From JASHPR01 sp963729365 (lineage in GTDB: Bacteria > Actinomycetota > Actinomycetes > Streptosporangiales > Streptosporangiaceae), in NCBI GenBank assembly GCA_963729365.1, contig CAVSNQ010000020.1:62001-126000 (forward strand): a stretch of 64,000 bases of DNA, given 5' to 3'. How positions within the stretch are numbered: the first letter of the stretch is position 1; each line of letters starts with the position of its first letter. Shown here piece by piece: positions 7,469-14,688 of this stretch. A model generated the notes under the pieces. It was given only the letters and a program-made list of their open reading frames with translations. It searched no databases and had not been told where the DNA came from. A program made the position numbers and the translations under genes.

Positions 7469-8839
7469 GTGCTGCTCTCCGACCGCGACATCAAGACGGA
7501 GGTCGAGTCGGGCCGGGTCAAGCTCGACCCGTACACGCCCGAGCTCATCCAGCCCGCGAGCATCGATGTCCGGCTGGACAGGTACTTCCGGGTGTTCGAG
7601 AACCACCGGTACCCGCACATCGACCCGGCCGAGGAGCAGCCGGAGCTGACCAGGCTGGTGGAGCCGGCCGGAGCCGAGCCGTTCGTGCTGCATCCCGGGG
7701 AGTTCGTGCTCGCCTCCACCTATGAGGTCGTCTCCCTGCCGGACGACATCGCGGGACGGCTGGAAGGCAAGGCCCTCGCGGCCGACACCCCGATCCCCAC
7801 CCCCGGCGGGTGGCGGCGCATGGGCGAGCTCCGGGTCGGCGAGCAGGTCTTCGACGAACAGGGCTACCCGGTCACGATCGTCGCCGCCACTCCGGTCATG
7901 CTGGGCCGTCCGTGCCGGGAGGTCGTGTTCTCGGATGGCCAGTCCCTGGTCGCCGATGTCTCGCATGGCTGGGTGACCCGAACCAAGTCCGAGCGCAGGC
8001 ATGGAGGGCCCGGGTCGGTCCGGACGACAGCGGACATCGCCAGGTCGCTGCGATCCGGGGACGAGTGGAACCACCACATCCCGCTGGCCGGGCCGGCCAG
8101 GTATCCGGCCCAGTCGCTGCCCGCAGATCCGTATGACCTCGGGAGCGGGCTCGGCCACGGCACGAAGACCGGCCTGCCCGGCAGCAATTTGGTGCCCGAG
8201 CTCTACCTGCGATCATCCATCCCGCAGCGGCGCGCGCTGCTGCAAGGTCTCCTGGACTCCGGCGGAAATGTCGACGGCCACGGCCGGTGCGAGTTCGTCA
8301 CCGTCGACGAGTGTCTCGCAGATGCGGTCGCCGAACTCGCAGCCGGGCTAAGCTGCCGTCCCGTGAAAACGAAGACGGCGGCGGCGCACGGCGGCATAGA
8401 GCGGCAGCCCGCGTTCCGGGTAAGGTTCACCACGCGGGAGCAGCCTCAGCGCTCCCGTGCCGTCGTCGATGTGCGGGAGACCGGCTCACGGCCGGTGCGG
8501 TGTATCCAGGTCAGCGGCCCGGGCGGCCAGTTCCTGGCCGGGACCGCGTTCATCCCGACGCACAACTCGAGCCTTGGCCGGCTGGGCCTGCTGACGCACT
8601 CGACAGCGGGGTGGATCGACCCGGGGTTCTCCGGGCACGTGACGCTGGAGCTCTCCAACGTCGCCACGCTGCCGATCAAGCTCTGGCCGGGAATGAAGAT
8701 CGGCCAGCTGTGCCTGTTCCGGTGCAGCTCGCCGTCTGAGTATCCGTACGGTTCATCCGTGTACGGATCCCGGTACCAGGACCAACGCGGGCCCACCCCG
8801 TCGCGGTCCTACCTCAATTTCTACCGGACCGATGTCTGA
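7469..8839 (+). CDS. dcd: dCTP deaminase with in-frame class 3 intein
   Basis: The precursor has 456 residues. Residues 1-101 and 367-456 together form a 191-residue dCTP deaminase, the normal length; the break falls inside the conserved EGK/SSLGRLG motif of the nucleotide site. The C-extein carries the catalytic glutamate in HVTLELSN. Dcd deaminates dCTP toward dUMP formation; in mycobacteria the homologue also hydrolyses dUTP, so a bifunctional enzyme is possible. The GTG start gives MLLSDRDIKTEVESGRV, matching Dcd N-termini. Without intein removal the phosphate-binding loop would be split, so splicing should be required for activity. dcd is likely transcribed on its own. Confidence 0.95.
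   Translation: MLLSDRDIKTEVESGRVKLDPYTPELIQPASIDVRLDRYFRVFENHRYPHIDPAEEQPELTRLVEPAGAEPFVLHPGEFVLASTYEVVSLPDDIAGRLEGKALAADTPIPTPGGWRRMGELRVGEQVFDEQGYPVTIVAATPVMLGRPCREVVFSDGQSLVADVSHGWVTRTKSERRHGGPGSVRTTADIARSLRSGDEWNHHIPLAGPARYPAQSLPADPYDLGSGLGHGTKTGLPGSNLVPELYLRSSIPQRRALLQGLLDSGGNVDGHGRCEFVTVDECLADAVAELAAGLSCRPVKTKTAAAHGGIERQPAFRVRFTTREQPQRSRAVVDVRETGSRPVRCIQVSGPGGQFLAGTAFIPTHNSSLGRLGLLTHSTAGWIDPGFSGHVTLELSNVATLPIKLWPGMKIGQLCLFRCSSPSEYPYGSSVYGSRYQDQRGPTPSRSYLNFYRTDV
7772..8566 (+). mobile_element. Class 3 intein inserted in dcd
   Basis: A 265-residue intein (precursor residues 102-366). It begins with alanine (ALAADTPIPTPGGW), not Cys/Ser/Thr. Block B reads DVSHGW, with His at intein position 65 and Trp at 67. 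Block F reads VRCIQV, with Cys at 244 in the F:4 position. The end is PTHN with Thr263, His264 and Asn265, followed by serine as the +1 residue. This Trp-Cys-Thr set with a non-nucleophilic first residue is the published signature of class 3 inteins, where the block F cysteine starts splicing. Between blocks B and F there is one LAGLIDADG-like motif (LLQGLLDSGG, precursor 257-266) whose metal-binding aspartate is glycine. The intein is probably splicing-competent but fixed. Confidence 0.92.
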
Positions 8840-8933
8840 TCGCGATTTCACGTCGTCGTTACGACGCCGAAGCATGTCGGCAATCGGCCGGATGAACAGT
8901 CGACAGATGAGTGCTAACGGACGGAGTTTCCGT

Positions 8934-9233
8934 ATGCCCCTGTGGAGAATCCGGATCGCGGTTCCCGACGATCCGGGGAGTCGCAGCGCGCTTGACGACG
9001 TGCTCGCGGCGCAGCCGGCGGCCCGCCTCCGCGAGCTGCCCGGCCGCACCGCCAGTTCCGCGACGGCCGGCGAGATCGTGGTCGAGCTTCCTCAAGACGA
9101 CGGCCTGGTCGGCGTGCTGTCCGCACTCCACCAGATAAGCCCTCAGGTGTTCGTGAGCCGTGCGGACATGCCGGAGCCTGCTTCCGAGCCCGAACGCATA
9201 GCGCCCGGCCCGGTCCAGCGCGGCGCCGGGTAA
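8934..9233 (+). CDS. Small hypothetical protein
   Basis: A 99-residue protein from the ATG at 8934, preceded by ACGGAG. It reads MPLWRIRIAVPDDPGSRSAL, then alternating strand/helix segments including EIVVELPQDDGLVGVL and PQVFVSRADM, which suggests a small alpha/beta ferredoxin-like fold. An upstream in-frame start at 8832 exists but overlaps the dcd stop and has no better site. No family is recognised. It follows dcd by about 95 bases on the same strand. Confidence 0.5.
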   Translation: MPLWRIRIAVPDDPGSRSALDDVLAAQPAARLRELPGRTASSATAGEIVVELPQDDGLVGVLSALHQISPQVFVSRADMPEPASEPERIAPGPVQRGAG

Positions 9234-9329
9234 CCCGGCGGCTGGCCTGCGAAGCGGGCCGCGCGCGTTACCGTCGGCCTTTACCGGGCAGTAGCCAAGT
9301 AACAGCCGACGAGGACAAGGATCACGACC

Positions 9330-11273
9330 GTGAGCGAGCATCAGGAACCCCGTCCAGGCGCGCAGGTCAGCGAGGCCCAGGCCCGTCAGGTCGCGGAGCA
9401 GGCCAGGCAGTCCGAGTGGGCCCTGCCCAGCTTCGGGAAGCAGCTCTTCCTCGGCGACTTCCAGCTCGGACTGATCAGCCCGCATCCGCGCCAGACCGAG
9501 GAGGCCAGCCAGCGCGGCGAGGAGTTCTGTGCCCGGCTGCGTGACTTCTGCGAAGCCTCGGTGAACGGCGCACTGATCGAAAGGGAAGCCCGGATCCCGG
9601 ATGAGACGGTCAAGGGACTGGCCGCCCTCGGAGCGTTCGGCATGAAGATCGCGCCGGCCTACGGCGGACTGGGCCTGTCCAACCTGTACTACAACCGGGC
9701 GCTGATGATCGTCGGATCGGTCTCGCCGGCGGTCGCCGCGCTACTGTCCGCGCACCAGTCGATCGGGGTACCGCAGCCCCTGGCGCTCTTCGGGACGGAC
9801 GAGCAGAAGCAGCTCTACCTGCCCAGGTGCGCCCGCGGCGAGATCAGCGCGTTCCTGCTGACCGAGCCGGATGTCGGCTCCGACCCGGCCCGGCTGAGCA
9901 CCACGGCGACCCCGTCAGCCGACGGCGCTGAGTACGTCCTCGACGGCGTGAAGCTGTGGACGACCAACGGCGTCGTCGCCGACCTGCTCGTGGTGATGGC
10001 ACGCGTGCCGAAGGGCGACGGGCATCGCGGCGGCATCACCGCGTTCGTCGTTGAGGGCAGCTCGGACGGGATCACCGTCGAGAACCGCAACAGCTTCATG
10101 GGCCTGCGGGGCCTGGAGAACGGCGTGACCAGGTTCCACGAGGTCCGCGTGCCCGCGTCCAGCCGGATTGGCGAAGAAGGCCAGGGCCTGAAGATCGCCC
10201 TCACCACCCTGAACACCGGCCGGCTGTCGCTGCCGGCCAGCTGTGCTGCGGCGGCGAAGCTGGCCCTCAAGTTCGCGCGCGAGTGGTCGGGCGAGCGGGT
10301 GCAGTGGGGCCGGCCGGTGGGCGAGCACGAGGCGGTCGCCACGAAGATCGCGTTCATTGCCGCCACCGGATACGCGCTCGAAGCCATCGTCGAGCTGTCC
10401 AGCCAGCTCGCCGACGACAAGCGCCGTGACATCAGGATCGAGGCCGCGCTGGCCAAGCTCTACTGCTCGGAGATGGCCTGCAAGATCGCCGATGAGCTGG
10501 TGCAGATCCGCGGCGGGCGGGGCTACGAGACCGCGGCCTCGCTGGCCGCGCGCGGCGAGCGCGGCGTGCCTGCCGAGCAGATGCTGCGCGACCTGCGGAT
10601 CAACCGGATCTTCGAGGGCTCCTCGGAGATCATGCGCCTGTTCATCGCCCGGGAGGCGGTCGACGCCCATCTCACCGCCGCCGGCGAGGTGATCCAGCCT
10701 GGGCTGCCCGCGGCGCGCCGGGCCCGCGCGGCGGCCAAGGCGGGCCAGTTCTACGCCCGGTGGCTGCCCACGCTGGTGGCCGGCGAGGGCCAGCTGCCCC
10801 GCAGCTACGCCGAGTTCGGCTCGCTCGCGCCGCACCTGCGGTACGTGGAACGGGCCAGCCGGAAGCTGGCCCGGGCGACGTTCTACGGCATGGCCCGGTG
10901 GCAGGGCAAGCTGGAGCGCAGGCAGGGCTTCCTCGGCCGGCTCGTCGACATCGGCGCCGAGCTGTTCGCGATGAGCGCGGTCTGCGTGCGCGCCCAGATG
11001 GACGCCGAGGGGGCTCCCAGCGAGCGCGGGCGGACCGGGGCCGAGCTGGCCGGGACGTTCTGCGTGCAGGCCAGGCTGCGGTGCGAGGAGCTCTTCGGCC
11101 AGCTGTGGAAGAACACCGACCGGGCCGACGCGGCGCTCGCCCGGCGGGTCATGTCCGGCCGGTACACGTGGCTGGAACAGGGGATCCTCGACCCGTCGAT
11201 CCCCGGGCCGTGGGTGGCCGAGCCCGTGCCCGGGCCGTCCAAGCACGACAACGTGCACCGGCACATCGGTTAG
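9330..11273 (+). CDS. Acyl-CoA dehydrogenase, long form
   Basis: A 647-residue FAD enzyme. Residues about 80-450 contain the three acyl-CoA dehydrogenase domains: FLLTEPDVGSDPARLSTTA (FAD/substrate strand), a KLWTTNGV segment, and LRINRIFEGSSEIMRLFIA, the C-terminal helical motif with the catalytic glutamate region. About 190 extra C-terminal residues give it the length of very-long-chain/ACAD9-like dehydrogenases. It catalyses alpha,beta-dehydrogenation of an acyl-CoA, passing electrons to ETF. The GTG start follows AGGACAAGGA. A perfect hairpin terminator closes the gene at 11295-11328. A thiolase for the last step of beta-oxidation lies 1.2 kb downstream on the other strand. Confidence 0.92.
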   Translation: MSEHQEPRPGAQVSEAQARQVAEQARQSEWALPSFGKQLFLGDFQLGLISPHPRQTEEASQRGEEFCARLRDFCEASVNGALIEREARIPDETVKGLAALGAFGMKIAPAYGGLGLSNLYYNRALMIVGSVSPAVAALLSAHQSIGVPQPLALFGTDEQKQLYLPRCARGEISAFLLTEPDVGSDPARLSTTATPSADGAEYVLDGVKLWTTNGVVADLLVVMARVPKGDGHRGGITAFVVEGSSDGITVENRNSFMGLRGLENGVTRFHEVRVPASSRIGEEGQGLKIALTTLNTGRLSLPASCAAAAKLALKFAREWSGERVQWGRPVGEHEAVATKIAFIAATGYALEAIVELSSQLADDKRRDIRIEAALAKLYCSEMACKIADELVQIRGGRGYETAASLAARGERGVPAEQMLRDLRINRIFEGSSEIMRLFIAREAVDAHLTAAGEVIQPGLPAARRARAAAKAGQFYARWLPTLVAGEGQLPRSYAEFGSLAPHLRYVERASRKLARATFYGMARWQGKLERRQGFLGRLVDIGAELFAMSAVCVRAQMDAEGAPSERGRTGAELAGTFCVQARLRCEELFGQLWKNTDRADAALARRVMSGRYTWLEQGILDPSIPGPWVAEPVPGPSKHDNVHRHIG

Positions 11274-11294
11274 CAGAACGACCGCCAGGAACGC

Positions 11295-11328
11295 GACGTC
11301 CCGGGGAGCCGTGGCTCCCCGGGACGTC
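11295..11328. terminator. Strong hairpin terminator after acyl-CoA dehydrogenase
   Basis: A perfect 16-base-pair inverted repeat: GACGTCCCGGGGAGCC at 11295-11310 and its complement at 11313-11328. No T-run follows, as is usual for actinobacterial terminators. It starts 22 bases after the acyl-CoA dehydrogenase stop and could also stop the convergent MerR gene. Confidence 0.8.
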
Positions 11329-11383
11329 CGGCCTGCTCGTGGTCACGATTCAGGTGCTAGCTCTGAGACCAGCGCATACACCG

Positions 11384-11761
11384 TTATCGGTCGTGGAACT
11401 CGGGAGCGCGGTCGCCCTCGCGGCGGCCCGACCCGAGCCGGACGAGCTGCGCGTCGCGCTCGGCGACAGCGGCCTGGAGGGCATCGACCTGCGCCTCCAG
11501 TTCGCTGACGCGCTCCTCGAGCTCGAGCACCCGGCGGACCGCGGCCAGCGTCATCCCCTCGTCCACGAGGTTGACGACGTACTGGACCACGGTGATCTCG
11601 CGCCGGGTGTAACGGCGCTGGCCGCCCGCGGACCGGGAGGGGCGGACGACGCGGAACTCATCCAGGCGGCGCAGGAAGGCCTGCTGGATCTCAAGCATCT
11701 CCGCCACCTGGCCGACGGTGAACAACGGCCGGTTCTCATCATCGAGTGGCAAGGATGGCAT
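11384..11761 (-). CDS. MerR-type heat-shock regulator (HspR-like)
   Basis: A 125-residue MerR protein. The winged helix domain reads LFTVGQVAEMLEIQQAFLRR, then GGQRRYTRREI (the wing) and a dimerisation coiled coil (LELEERVSELEAQVDALQAAV, given here in part) from about residue 78 to 103. It lacks the tyrosine-pair (RYY) of activator-type MerR proteins and instead resembles the HspR/HspR-like group. It lies 79 bases downstream of hsp20 on the same strand and is probably co-transcribed, giving a feedback loop as known for HspR operons. Confidence 0.8.
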   Translation of the reverse strand: MPSLPLDDENRPLFTVGQVAEMLEIQQAFLRRLDEFRVVRPSRSAGGQRRYTRREITVVQYVVNLVDEGMTLAAVRRVLELEERVSELEAQVDALQAAVAERDAQLVRLGSGRREGDRAPEFHDR

Positions 11762-11840
11762 GGCTGGCTCCGGGAATGGTTCCGGGCCCGGGCGGATAAC
11801 CGCGCCGGGCCCGGACAGATTACCTCTGCGTACCTTAGCG

Positions 11841-12230
11841 TCAGGCGGCGATGGCCTTGGCGTCGGAACGGACCTCGATCTTGCGCGGCTTGGCCTGCTC
11901 CGCGACGGGGACGTGCACGGTCAGCACGCCGTCGGTGTAGCCGGCCTCGATGTTCTCGGCGTCGACCGCGTCCGACAGGCGGACCCGGCGGACGTAAGAG
12001 CCCATCACCCGCTCGCGGATGACGGGCTTCTCGCCCTCGGTGTACTCCTCGTTGCGGCTGGCCTTGACGGTCAGCACGCCGTGGTCCACCGAGACGTCGA
12101 TGCTCTCCGGGTCGATGCCCGGCAGGTCGAACCGGAGCTCAACCTCGTTCTCGCGCCGGATGGCGTCCATCCGAGCCAGCCGACGGTAGTCGGCCCGCTG
12201 CGCAAAGGGATCAAAAGTGGTAAGCAGCAT
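11841..12230 (-). CDS. Hsp20/alpha-crystallin small heat-shock protein
   Basis: A 129-residue ATP-independent chaperone. The alpha-crystallin domain spans about 30-120: ENEVELRFDLPGIDPESIDV, DHGVLTVKASR, then SYVRRVRLSDAVD and the signature YTDGVLTVHVP. Small Hsps bind unfolding proteins and form oligomers. The ATG at 12230 is chosen because TTGGAGGTGA gives a strong ribosome binding site 8 bases upstream. The promoter at 12311-12338 carries an inverted repeat over its -35 region, consistent with heat-shock repression by the HspR-like protein encoded next door. Confidence 0.93.
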   Translation of the reverse strand: MLLTTFDPFAQRADYRRLARMDAIRRENEVELRFDLPGIDPESIDVSVDHGVLTVKASRNEEYTEGEKPVIRERVMGSYVRRVRLSDAVDAENIEAGYTDGVLTVHVPVAEQAKPRKIEVRSDAKAIAA

Positions 12231-12310
12231 GCGTTTCACCTCCAAGTGAGTACCAGGATTCGGTTATCCAGGTAACCTCGGTTCTCGTCTCCATATAACT
12301 TACAACTGAG

Positions 12311-12338
12311 ATTATATATTCCTTGCCGTTCAAGGCAA
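12311..12338 (-). promoter_or_regulatory. hsp20 promoter with overlapping inverted repeat
   Basis: On the minus strand TTGCCT and TATAAT (12311-12316) are separated by 16 bases, a good -35/-10 pair about 80 bases upstream of hsp20. The inverted repeat TTGCC-GTTCAA-GGCAA (12323-12338, also readable as CCTTG-N5-CAAGG) covers the -35 box. The CTTG/CAAG arms resemble halves of the HspR HAIR operator, but the spacing is shorter than the classic one. Confidence 0.6.
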
Positions 12339-12451
12339 ATCTAAGCTGCCGGCAGGCGTCCGGGGATCCCGGGCAGCTTGGGTGGTGCGGGCGGCGCCGG
12401 GTCGGGCCACGCCGACCGCGGCGTGACCCGCAACCGCGAGCGAGCCGGGCG

Positions 12452-13600
12452 CTAGCCGAGGCGCTCGATGATCGTGGCGTTCGCCTGGCCGCCGCCCTCG
12501 CACATGGTCTGCAGGCCGTACCGGCCGCCGGTGCGCTCGAGCTCGTGCAGCAGCTTGGTCATCAGGATCGCGCCAGTCGCGCCGAGCGGGTGCCCGAGCG
12601 CGATCGCTCCGCCGTTCGGGTTGGTCTTCTTCAGCGAGGCACCGGTATCGGCCGACCAGGCCAGCAGTACCGGGGCGAAAGCCTCGTTCACCTCGAACAC
12701 GTCGATGTCGTCGATGGTCAGGTTGCCGCGGGCCAGCGCCTGCTCGGTCGCCGGGATCGGGCCGGTCAGCATGAACACCGGGTCAGCGCCGGTCACCGTG
12801 AGCGCGTGAATCCGCGCCCTCGGGGTGAACCCGTGCCGCTGGACCGCGTCCTGCGACGCGATCAGCACCGCGCCGGCGCCGTCGGAGATCTGCGATGCCG
12901 TGGCCGCGGTGAGCTCCCAGCCCTCGCGCAGTGGCTTCAGCTCGGCCATCTTCGCCAGGGAGGTGTCGCGCCGCGGCCCCTCGTCCGTGGTGACCCCGTC
13001 GATCGCCGTGATCTCCCGGTCGAACCTGCCCTCGTCGATCGCGCGCACGGCCCGGGCGTGACTCTCCAGCGAGAACTCCTCGAGCTGGGACCGCTTCAGG
13101 CCCCACTTCTCGCACACCAGCTGCGCGCCACGGAACTGGGAGATCTCCTGATCGCCGTACCGGTCCCGCCATCCCTGCCCGAACGGGCCTGGCATGCCCT
13201 TCTCCAGCGGCAGCGCCACGGTCGAGCCCATCGGAACCATGCTCATGTTCTCCACGCCCGCCGCGACGACCAGGTCCTGCGTCCCGGACAGGACGGCCTG
13301 GGCGGCGAAGTGCACGGCCTGCTGCGAGGAGCCGCACTGACGGTCAATGGTGACCCCGGGAACGCTCTCCGGCAGGCCGGCCGACAGCCAGGCGTTCCTG
13401 GCGATGTCGATGGACTGCGGCCCGATCTGGGACACGCACCCCATGATGACGTCCTCCACGGCGGAGGGATCGGCACCGGTCCTGGCGACGAGCTCGGTCA
13501 GGACCTGCGCGGCCAGGTCCACCGGGTGCACCGCCGCCAGGCCGCCATTACGCCTGCCGACGGGGGTGCGCACCGCCCCGACGATGTATGCCTCCGACAC
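12452..13600 (-). CDS. Thiolase (acetyl-CoA acyltransferase)
   Basis: A 382-residue thiolase with all motifs: nucleophilic cysteine in DRQCGSSQQA, VNEAFAPVLL, the GHPLGATGA histidine loop, and the C-terminal catalytic cysteine in CEGGGQANA. It cleaves 3-ketoacyl-CoA in beta-oxidation or condenses two acyl-CoA molecules. The ATG gives MSEAYIVGAVRTPVG, the usual thiolase beginning. It is divergent from a MerR regulator at 13971, with a 370-base spacer carrying a perfect palindrome, so a regulated fatty-acid function is plausible. Direction of the reaction in vivo cannot be told. Confidence 0.93.
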   Translation of the reverse strand: MSEAYIVGAVRTPVGRRNGGLAAVHPVDLAAQVLTELVARTGADPSAVEDVIMGCVSQIGPQSIDIARNAWLSAGLPESVPGVTIDRQCGSSQQAVHFAAQAVLSGTQDLVVAAGVENMSMVPMGSTVALPLEKGMPGPFGQGWRDRYGDQEISQFRGAQLVCEKWGLKRSQLEEFSLESHARAVRAIDEGRFDREITAIDGVTTDEGPRRDTSLAKMAELKPLREGWELTAATASQISDGAGAVLIASQDAVQRHGFTPRARIHALTVTGADPVFMLTGPIPATEQALARGNLTIDDIDVFEVNEAFAPVLLAWSADTGASLKKTNPNGGAIALGHPLGATGAILMTKLLHELERTGGRYGLQTMCEGGGQANATIIERLG

Positions 13601-13970
13601 GACGTCCGCCCTCCGCTAAGCCTGCCCGCTGACCGGACCGCACCGGATGCGCGTTCCTCAGCGAAACGCCCCGTCTGGTCCTTAATTTTGAGGTTACTCC
13701 GGAGATCCGCACGCTCCATAGGCCTGCCGGGGACAAGATCCGTCGGGCGCGGGATTCCGGCGAGATTCCGGTCCCGATTGGTAGTCGGAAGACTACTATG
13801 CGTGATGTACCGAGGCCAGGCGAGGGGGTTGCCTGGCACCGGCGGTCCGGCGGGGTCACCGGGCACCGGGGGTCGGGGGTCGGGGTGCCGTAGCGCGGGG
13901 CCGTACGTGATGCAGGGGTGCCGTAGCGCTGCCGAACCTCGCACGGGCATAGCAACGGGGGGACACGGGG
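13601..13970. other. Divergent regulatory spacer between thiolase and MerR genes
   Basis: No gene. It holds the palindrome at 13781-13796 and a G-rich stretch with GGGGTGCCGTAGCGC repeated at about 13884 and 13915. The MerR gene begins with a GGGG-rich ribosome binding region at its end. Confidence 0.5.
13781..13796. promoter_or_regulatory. Perfect palindrome, candidate regulator operator
   Basis: GTAGTC-GGAA-GACTAC is a perfect 6-base inverted repeat with a 4-base spacer, in the AT-richer part of the divergent spacer. MerR proteins and TetR proteins bind such dyads; the neighbouring MerR protein is the simplest candidate. No -35/-10 pair can be assigned with certainty. Confidence 0.45.
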
Positions 13971-14423
13971 ATGGTAGCGAAGATCGTCGAGGATACATCC
14001 GGCCTGGTGAGTATCGGCCAGCTGGCCAAGGCGGCCGGGGTCAGCAGCCGGACCATCCGGTATTACGAAGAACTCGGCATCCTGCCCGAGCCGCGCCGGT
14101 CGCCCGGCGGAACCCGCAAATACCCGCGCGAATACCGCGGCTATATCGATACTGCGCTGGCGCTCAAGGATCTGGGCTTCCGGCTCGAGGAGATCAAGCC
14201 CCTGGCCAGGCTGGCCCTCGGCCGCTCGGTCAGCGCGGGCCAGCGCGACATGGCGGCGCGATTAGTGGACGAGAGGATCGAGGCACTCTCGCGCCAGGCC
14301 AGCGTGCTGCGCCGGCTTCGGGACTCGGTCCAGGCACCCGACGCGGCGACGGCGGTACCGGGCGTGCTCAGCTCGGCGGACCTGGCCGCCCCGCCGCCGC
14401 TGTACGGCGATGGGGCAGCGTAG
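13971..14423 (+). CDS. MerR-family transcriptional regulator
   Basis: A 150-residue protein. Residues 14-80 are the MerR DNA-binding domain: SIGQLAKAAGVSSRTIRYYE (helix-turn-helix with RYY) then ELGILPEPRRSPGGTRKY (wing), followed by a helical effector region (LALKDLGFRLEEIKPLARLA). No cysteines for metal binding are visible, which argues against a metal sensor. The C-terminal tail is Ala/Pro-rich and probably disordered. It is divergent from thiolase and may control it and itself. Confidence 0.85.
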   Translation: MVAKIVEDTSGLVSIGQLAKAAGVSSRTIRYYEELGILPEPRRSPGGTRKYPREYRGYIDTALALKDLGFRLEEIKPLARLALGRSVSAGQRDMAARLVDERIEALSRQASVLRRLRDSVQAPDAATAVPGVLSSADLAAPPPLYGDGAA

Positions 14424-14505
14424 CAGCGCAACTGCTCGTCGACGGGCGGCGTGAGCTCGCGTTGCGGCTTATGCTCGGAGCAGGCGACACTCCGGGGAGA
14501 CCGCG

Positions 14506-14673
14506 ATGGCCGATGGGCTGATCCTGCTAGCGTTCATCGGGATTCTGGCCGCCCTGTTCACGGTCAGGGTGCGGCGCCGCATGGGCATAGCCTCGAACGC
14601 CAAAACGTGGTTAATCGTCATCACCGGGGCGATCGTGGTCGGCCTTCTGCTGTGGGCCTCGTCCACGCACTGA
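14506..14673 (+). CDS. Small two-helix membrane protein
   Basis: A 55-codon gene starting at an ATG with GGGGAGA 6 bases upstream. It reads MADGLILLAFIGILAALFTV, then a basic loop (RVRRRMGIASNAK) and a second hydrophobic segment (WLIVITGAIVVGLLLW). The basic loop between two helices suggests a cytoplasmic hairpin. It ends 15 bases before the convergent phosphatase gene. No family is recognised, but start signal, hydrophobicity and length make it credible. Confidence 0.6.
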   Translation: MADGLILLAFIGILAALFTVRVRRRMGIASNAKTWLIVITGAIVVGLLLWASSTH

Positions 14674-14688
14674 CCGCGCGCGGGCCGG

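Noticed and set aside
12323..14521. A 732-codon plus-strand frame over thiolase and MerR
   Set aside because: Antisense shadow of thiolase in GC-rich DNA; no signal or domain.
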